This document shows, piece by piece, positions 60,084 through 64,000 of a stretch of DNA of 64,000 nucleotides. The translations under genes and the position numbers were made by a program. Origin of the DNA: Clostridia bacterium (GTDB lineage Bacteria; Bacillota; Clostridia; Christensenellales; Aristaeellaceae); assembly GCA_017524725.1 (NCBI GenBank), contig JAFXUZ010000074.1, positions 1-64,000 of the forward strand, written 5' to 3'. The notes beneath the pieces were generated by a model, which worked only from the letters and a program-made list of their open reading frames with translations, did no database searches and was not told the DNA's origin. Position 1 is the first letter of the stretch. Every line of letters begins with the position of its first letter.

Positions 60084-61100
60084 ATGAAAAAGATACGTGT
60101 TGAAGACGCCGTCGGCATGACGCTCTGCCACGACCTGACGGAAATGAAGGACGGTTTCAAGGGACCGGCCTTCCGGCGGGGGCATGTGATCACCGCGGAG
60201 GATATCCCGCATATGCTTGATATGGGCAAACGGAACGTGTTTGTCTGGGAGGAAAACGCCGGGGAGATCCACGAGGAGGACGCCGCGATGCGCATGGCGG
60301 CCATGGCACAGGTAACGCTGGCCCATTATACCGCGCCTTCGGAGGGCAAGGTGCTTTTGATCGCCGATGCCGAGGGGATGTTTCGGGTGGATACCGCCCT
60401 GCTCCGGGAGATCAACCTGATCGGCGACCTGACCGTCTCCGCCCTGCCGGATCATTACCCGGTCAAAAAAGGCATGCGCCTGGCTTCCATGCGCATCGTG
60501 CCCCTGGTGACGAAGGAAGAACAGGTGCTCCGGGCGGAAAAAATGTGTGAAGGCAGGAAGCTGTTGGACCTCCTGCCGTACCGTTCATTAAAAGCAGGGA
60601 TCATTATCGCCGGCAGCGAGATATACCACGGCCGCATCCGGGACCGGTTTGAACCGGTGGCGAGGGAGAAGCTGAAGAAATACCCCGGGGAGATCGTCGG
60701 CGTCCGTGTATGTGACGACGATACCGGCATGCTGGTCGATTCGGCGCGGGAGCTCCTTAAAAAGGGAGCGGACTTCCTGATTTTTTCAGGAGGCATGTCC
60801 GTGGATCCCGACGACGTGACGCCTGCGGCCGTCAGGGCTCTGGGCTGCCGTGTCGTGACCCATGGGGTGCCCAGTCAGCCCGGGAACATGACGCTGATGG
60901 CATACCTGGGGGAGATCCCCGTGATCGGTGTGCCCGGAGCCGCCATATCCCTGCCTACCACCATATTCGACGCGATGCTCCCGCAGATCTATGCCGGCGT
61001 CCCGTTTACCAGGGATGAACTTGTGAACCTCGGCAACGGCGGGCTGTGCCAGATGTGCGCCGCATGCCATTTCCCCAACTGCACCTTCGGAAGGTACTGA
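60084..61100 (+). CDS. Second MoeA-like molybdopterin-binding protein
   Basis: A 338-residue protein with a molybdopterin-binding (MoCF) domain in its C-terminal half, seen as FLIFSGGMSVDPDDVTPAAVR near residue 235 and VIGVPGAAISLPTTIFDAMLP near 285, but without the full N-terminal MoeA domains. The N-terminal half begins MKKIRVEDAVGMTLCHDLT. A Cys-rich end (CQMCAACHFPNCTF) may bind metal. This type is common in Clostridia next to moeA, and its partner enzyme is not certain. The start follows ggga at 60084; about 150 bases before it hold no gene. Confidence 0.85.
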   Translation: MKKIRVEDAVGMTLCHDLTEMKDGFKGPAFRRGHVITAEDIPHMLDMGKRNVFVWEENAGEIHEEDAAMRMAAMAQVTLAHYTAPSEGKVLLIADAEGMFRVDTALLREINLIGDLTVSALPDHYPVKKGMRLASMRIVPLVTKEEQVLRAEKMCEGRKLLDLLPYRSLKAGIIIAGSEIYHGRIRDRFEPVAREKLKKYPGEIVGVRVCDDDTGMLVDSARELLKKGADFLIFSGGMSVDPDDVTPAAVRALGCRVVTHGVPSQPGNMTLMAYLGEIPVIGVPGAAISLPTTIFDAMLPQIYAGVPFTRDELVNLGNGGLCQMCAACHFPNCTFGRY

Positions 61101-61101
61101 C

Positions 61102-62055
61102 ATGATCGATCCCTACGGCAGAAACATCACATATCTCCGACTGTCGGTAACGGAACTCTGTGACCTGAGGTGCCGCTACTGCATGCCGGAAGAGGGCGTG
61201 TGCAAAAAACGTCACGAGGATATGCTGACCGAGGACGAAACGGTCGGCGCTGTGAGGGCGGCGGCGAGGCTCGGCATTACGAAGGTGCGCATCACCGGAG
61301 GCGAACCGCTGGTAAAGCCCAATATCCTTTCCATTTGCCGCCGTGTGTCCCAGGTGCCGGGTATCCGGGAGACGGTGCTGACCACCAATGCCCTCCGGCT
61401 GAAAGACCTGGCCCTGCCCCTGAGGGAAGCGGGCGTAAAGCGGGTCAATATCAGCCTGGATACGCTGGATAAGGACAAATACGCTTACATTACCCGCAGA
61501 GGCCGCCTGGAGGACGCCCTTGCGGGGATCCGGGCGGCGCTTTCGGCGGGCTTTGACAAGGTGAAGATCAACACTGTCCTGATAGGCGGTTTCAACGACG
61601 GCGAGGTGCCTGCCCTGGCGGAACTGACCAGGGTATGGCCGGTGGACGTGCGCTTTATCGAGCTGATGCCGATGCCGGGGAACGAGGACTTTGGCGAAGA
61701 GGCCTTTATGCCCTGCTCCGGGGTGCCGGAGATGCTTCCGGACGCCGTGCCGGAAAAAGGGCACGACGGGGTAGCCCGGCTGTACCGCCTGCCCGGCGCC
61801 CTGGGAAGCATAGGGCTCATCAGTCCCCTTTCCAGCCATTTCTGCGCTGAATGCAACCGTATCCGGCTGACAGCGGACGGGCACCTGAAGCCCTGCCTGC
61901 ACTCTGCCGAGGAGATCTGCATAAAGGGCATGGACGAGGCGGGCGTACTCGAGGCAATGAAAAAAGCGATCGCGTTAAAGCCCAGGCAGCACGGAGCCCT
62001 GTCCGCAAAGGAAAAGAGTCTCTCCGCCCGGGCGATGAACCGCATTGGAGGATAA
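61102..62055 (+). CDS. moaA: GTP 3',8-cyclase MoaA
   Basis: A 317-residue radical-SAM enzyme that, with MoaC, makes cyclic pyranopterin monophosphate from GTP. The N-terminal cluster is CDLRCRYC, the second cluster is in CAECNRIRLTADGHLKPC, and the C-terminus ends in Gly-Gly (MNRIGG), which MoaA needs for activity. RITGGEPL is the SAM-binding motif. The spacing to the previous stop is one base, so it is coupled. Confidence 0.96.
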   Translation: MIDPYGRNITYLRLSVTELCDLRCRYCMPEEGVCKKRHEDMLTEDETVGAVRAAARLGITKVRITGGEPLVKPNILSICRRVSQVPGIRETVLTTNALRLKDLALPLREAGVKRVNISLDTLDKDKYAYITRRGRLEDALAGIRAALSAGFDKVKINTVLIGGFNDGEVPALAELTRVWPVDVRFIELMPMPGNEDFGEEAFMPCSGVPEMLPDAVPEKGHDGVARLYRLPGALGSIGLISPLSSHFCAECNRIRLTADGHLKPCLHSAEEICIKGMDEAGVLEAMKKAIALKPRQHGALSAKEKSLSARAMNRIGG

Positions 62056-62056
62056 G

Positions 62057-62551
62057 ATGACCGAAGAATTTACGCATTTTGACGATTGTGGCCGCGCCCG
62101 TATGGTGGATGTGGGGGAAAAGGGGATCACCAGGCGGACCGCCCGGGCGGAAGGAAGGGTACTGGTCAACCACAGCACATTCGACCTGATCCGTACCGGC
62201 GGCGTCAAAAAAGGCGATGTGCTCACCGTGGCGCAGGTCGCCGGCATCATGGCAGCCAAGCGCACCCCGGATCTGATCCCGATGTGCCATCCCATCCCCA
62301 TCGGAGGCATCGAATTGAAGCTCGGCCTGAACGAGCAACGGTGCTCGGTGGAGATCGAGGCCCTGGTGAAGTGCGATGGGCGCACGGGTGTGGAAATGGA
62401 AGCGCTGACGGCGGTCACGGCGGCAGCGCTGACGGTATATGACATGTGCAAGGCTGTGCAGAGGGATATGCAGATCACGGACGTCCGCCTGATCGAAAAG
62501 ACCGGCGGGATCCACGGAGATTACCGCAGGGAGGAAGAGAAAGATGAGTGA
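62057..62551 (+). CDS. moaC: Cyclic pyranopterin monophosphate synthase MoaC
   Basis: A 164-residue MoaC. Motifs are MVDVGEKGITRRTARAEG near the N-terminus, AAKRTPDLIPMCHPIPI, and VEMEALTAVTAAALTVYDMCKAVQ holding the active-site Lys region. The ATG at 62057 follows ggagg, with the last bases of moaA before it. It overlaps the next gene by eight bases. Confidence 0.96.
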   Translation: MTEEFTHFDDCGRARMVDVGEKGITRRTARAEGRVLVNHSTFDLIRTGGVKKGDVLTVAQVAGIMAAKRTPDLIPMCHPIPIGGIELKLGLNEQRCSVEIEALVKCDGRTGVEMEALTAVTAAALTVYDMCKAVQRDMQITDVRLIEKTGGIHGDYRREEEKDE

Positions 62552-63479
62552 AAAAAAATTTACCGCCGCCGTGATCACGGTGAGCGACAAGGGATCCCGG
62601 GGGGAGCGGGAGGATACCAGCGGCCCCGCCCTGTGCAAAATGCTTTTAGAAAACGGCTGGGAGGTGGTATACACCGCCATGGTGCCCGATGACAGGGCGC
62701 AGATCGAGCGGGAGCTGATCTCCTGCGCCGACGAAAAAGCCGTCGCCCTGGTGCTGACCACCGGCGGCACCGGTTTTTCTCCCCGTGACGTGACTCCCGA
62801 GGCTACGGCTTCCGTCATTGAAAGGCAGGTTCCGGGCATTCCCGAGGCGATGCGCTCAAAGAGCATGCGGATCACTTCCCATGCCTGCCTGTCCAGGGAA
62901 ACGGCGGGGATCCGCGGCGGAACTCTGATCATCAACCTGCCCGGAAGCAAAAAGGCATCTACCGAAAATTTCTCGGCAGTGGTGGAGCCGGTGCGCCACG
63001 GTGTGGAAATGCTGCGCTCATCAGGCTCCGCTGACTGCGCGCCGAAGGCGGCCCGCATCCTGGCCGTGTGCATCAGCGAGGTGCGGGGCATACAGAAGCA
63101 TCCTGTGGACCGGGTGGAAATGAAGGCCGGTCACGGCATCTTAGGGGATGCCCACGCAGGCGACTGGCACCGCCAGGTGAGCCTGCTGGGCAGGGAAAGC
63201 GTCATGAAGGTGCAGGAGCGCATCGATTTTGATCTGAAACCCGGGGATTTCGCCGAAAACGTGCTTACCGAGGGCCTCGTGCTGTACGAGCTGCCCGTAG
63301 GCACACGCATCCGCGTGGGCACTGCCCTGTGCGAGGTGACCCAGATCGGCAAGGAATGCCACCTGAACTGCGCCATCCGTGAAAAGGCCGGTGACTGCGT
63401 GATGCCCCGGGAGGGCATTTTTGCCCGCGTCCTGGAGGACGGCGAGGCAAAAGCCGGTGACTGGGTCACGGTGCTGTGA
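62544..63479 (+). CDS. MogA/MoaB-MOSC fusion protein
   Basis: A 311-residue two-domain protein. Residues 1-160 are a MogA/MoaB molybdopterin adenylyltransferase domain, with VITVSDKGSRGEREDTSG, LTTGGTGFSPRDVTPEA and INLPGSKKASTENF. Residues about 168-311 are a MOSC domain: GIQKHPVDRVEMKAGHGILGDAHAG, KPGDFAENVLTEG and GKECHLNCAIREKAGDCVMPREGIF. The MOSC Cys (near residue 275) may carry sulfur. It would adenylylate molybdopterin and perhaps sulfurate or carry the cofactor. It is the last gene of the operon. Confidence 0.92.
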   Translation: MSEKKFTAAVITVSDKGSRGEREDTSGPALCKMLLENGWEVVYTAMVPDDRAQIERELISCADEKAVALVLTTGGTGFSPRDVTPEATASVIERQVPGIPEAMRSKSMRITSHACLSRETAGIRGGTLIINLPGSKKASTENFSAVVEPVRHGVEMLRSSGSADCAPKAARILAVCISEVRGIQKHPVDRVEMKAGHGILGDAHAGDWHRQVSLLGRESVMKVQERIDFDLKPGDFAENVLTEGLVLYELPVGTRIRVGTALCEVTQIGKECHLNCAIREKAGDCVMPREGIFARVLEDGEAKAGDWVTVL

Positions 63480-63603
63480 ACGATCCCCGGCCGGCGCAGC
63501 CGTCAAAAAGCCCGGGTGTTTGATGTATGGTTTTTTCTGGGTTCCATGGACCCGCCGGATGAGCCGGGACGCGGCTTAAGGCCATGATGATCAAAGGTCC
63601 GGA

Positions 63604-63632
63604 TTGCCATGGCGATGCAACAATGCTATAAT
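63604..63632 (+). promoter_or_regulatory. Promoter of the YitT-family gene
   Basis: ttgcca (63604-63609), a 17-base spacer and a perfect tataat (63627-63632), 65 bases before the start of the partial gene. Confidence 0.75.
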
Positions 63633-63696
63633 CATAAAAAACCTTTCCGTGTGCCGGTCTGCCTGCGGCGGGGAGGTTCTGTTACGGGAGTAAGCC

Positions 63697-64000
63697 ATGA
63701 CGGAAAAAAAGATGAGCCCCACCCTGCGCGTTATCCTGGATTACGGGGTGCTGCTGGCAATGGCTGTGCTGATGGCGCTCAACTACCAGATCTTCATCCT
63801 GCAGAATTCCTTTGCTCCCTCAGGCATCAACGGCCTGGCGACGATGATCCAGTACCTGTTTGATTTCAGTGTGGGTTATTTTTCCCTGATCATCAACGTA
63901 CCGCTGGCCATCATCTGCGCGCTGTTTGTGGACAGGAAATTCGCCATCCGGACAATGGTGTTTGTGCTGGCTTTCTCCGGAGTTCTCCTTGTGCTGCAGA
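63697..64000 (+). CDS. YitT-family membrane protein, partial (runs off the window)
   Basis: The first 101 residues of an integral membrane protein. They hold three or four helices and the YitT-family segment MALNYQIFILQNSFAPSGIN with GLATMIQYLFDFSVGYFSLI. The ATG follows cgggag. YitT proteins have unknown transport functions. The stop codon is outside the window. Confidence 0.85.
   Translation, partial: MTEKKMSPTLRVILDYGVLLAMAVLMALNYQIFILQNSFAPSGINGLATMIQYLFDFSVGYFSLIINVPLAIICALFVDRKFAIRTMVFVLAFSGVLLVLQ

Overview
The window looks like a chromosomal segment of an anaerobic, probably gut-associated Clostridia-type Bacillota. The evidence is: LplB/YtcP-type sugar ABC transporters without a local ATPase, BspA-type leucine-rich and Ig-like surface proteins, a Tat-exported ferredoxin next to an aldehyde:ferredoxin-oxidoreductase-like enzyme, strong AGGAGG ribosome binding sites, and dispersed GC-rich palindromes. 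I suspect Christensenellales or a neighbouring order, but that is inference. Most of the window is GC-rich; about 4.75-9.26 kb is clearly AT-rich.

Region 1 (1-1.5 kb) holds palindromic, MITE-like repeats, a GNAT acetyltransferase, and a promoter followed by a ~300-nt hairpin-rich leader. Region 2 (1.5-25.1 kb) is a large surface-polysaccharide locus. It starts with a polyprenyl-phosphate sugar-1-phosphate transferase, a sugar epimerase, glycosyltransferases, two hexapeptide acyltransferases, an EpsG/Wzy-like polymerase and a Wzx-type flippase. A complete IS5-family element with a CTAA target duplication sits between two of these genes. The operon then continues into an unusual set: an ATP-grasp ligase, two aminotransferase-like proteins, a PglD/NeuD-type acyltransferase, a MaoC hydratase, a complete biotin-dependent acyl-CoA carboxylase (carboxyltransferase, carrier, biotin carboxylase), two CitE-like lyases, an acyl-CoA:CoA transferase, and RfbA/RfbB. 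No rhamnose genes rfbC or rfbD are present. My reading is that RfbA, RfbB and the DegT enzyme make a dTDP-4-amino-4,6-dideoxyhexose, and that the acyl-CoA genes make an unusual carboxylated or hydroxylated acyl group to decorate it. This is the most novel system in the window.

Region 3 (25.1-35.1 kb) has a small LRR protein, an 1150-residue surface protein with a Pro-Ala-Asp-Glu repeat and eight Ig-like units, a third CitE-like protein, and a UDP-galacturonate module (UDP-glucuronate 4-epimerase, galacturonokinase-like GHMP kinase, nucleotidyltransferase, UDP-glucose dehydrogenase). Region 4 (35.1-46.9 kb) is a fructan or fructoside utilisation locus: MFS permease, PfkB kinase and LacI regulator, divergent from ABC permeases, a binding protein, an intracellular GH32, a secreted LamG-GH32 and a small secreted protein.

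Region 5 (46.9-63.5 kb) is a molybdenum/tungsten enzyme region. It contains TatBAC, a LysR regulator divergent from a Tat-signal ferredoxin plus AOR/YdhV-like enzyme and an acidic protein of unknown function, an NTPase-FdhD-like-MobB operon, then modABC, moeA, a second MoeA-like protein, moaA, moaC and a Mog-MOSC fusion. The leader before modA carries two tandem Moco-riboswitch-like elements with an intrinsic terminator between them, and a related element lies before the ferredoxin/AOR operon. A YitT-family membrane protein runs off the end of the window. I saw no rRNA, tRNA or CRISPR array.
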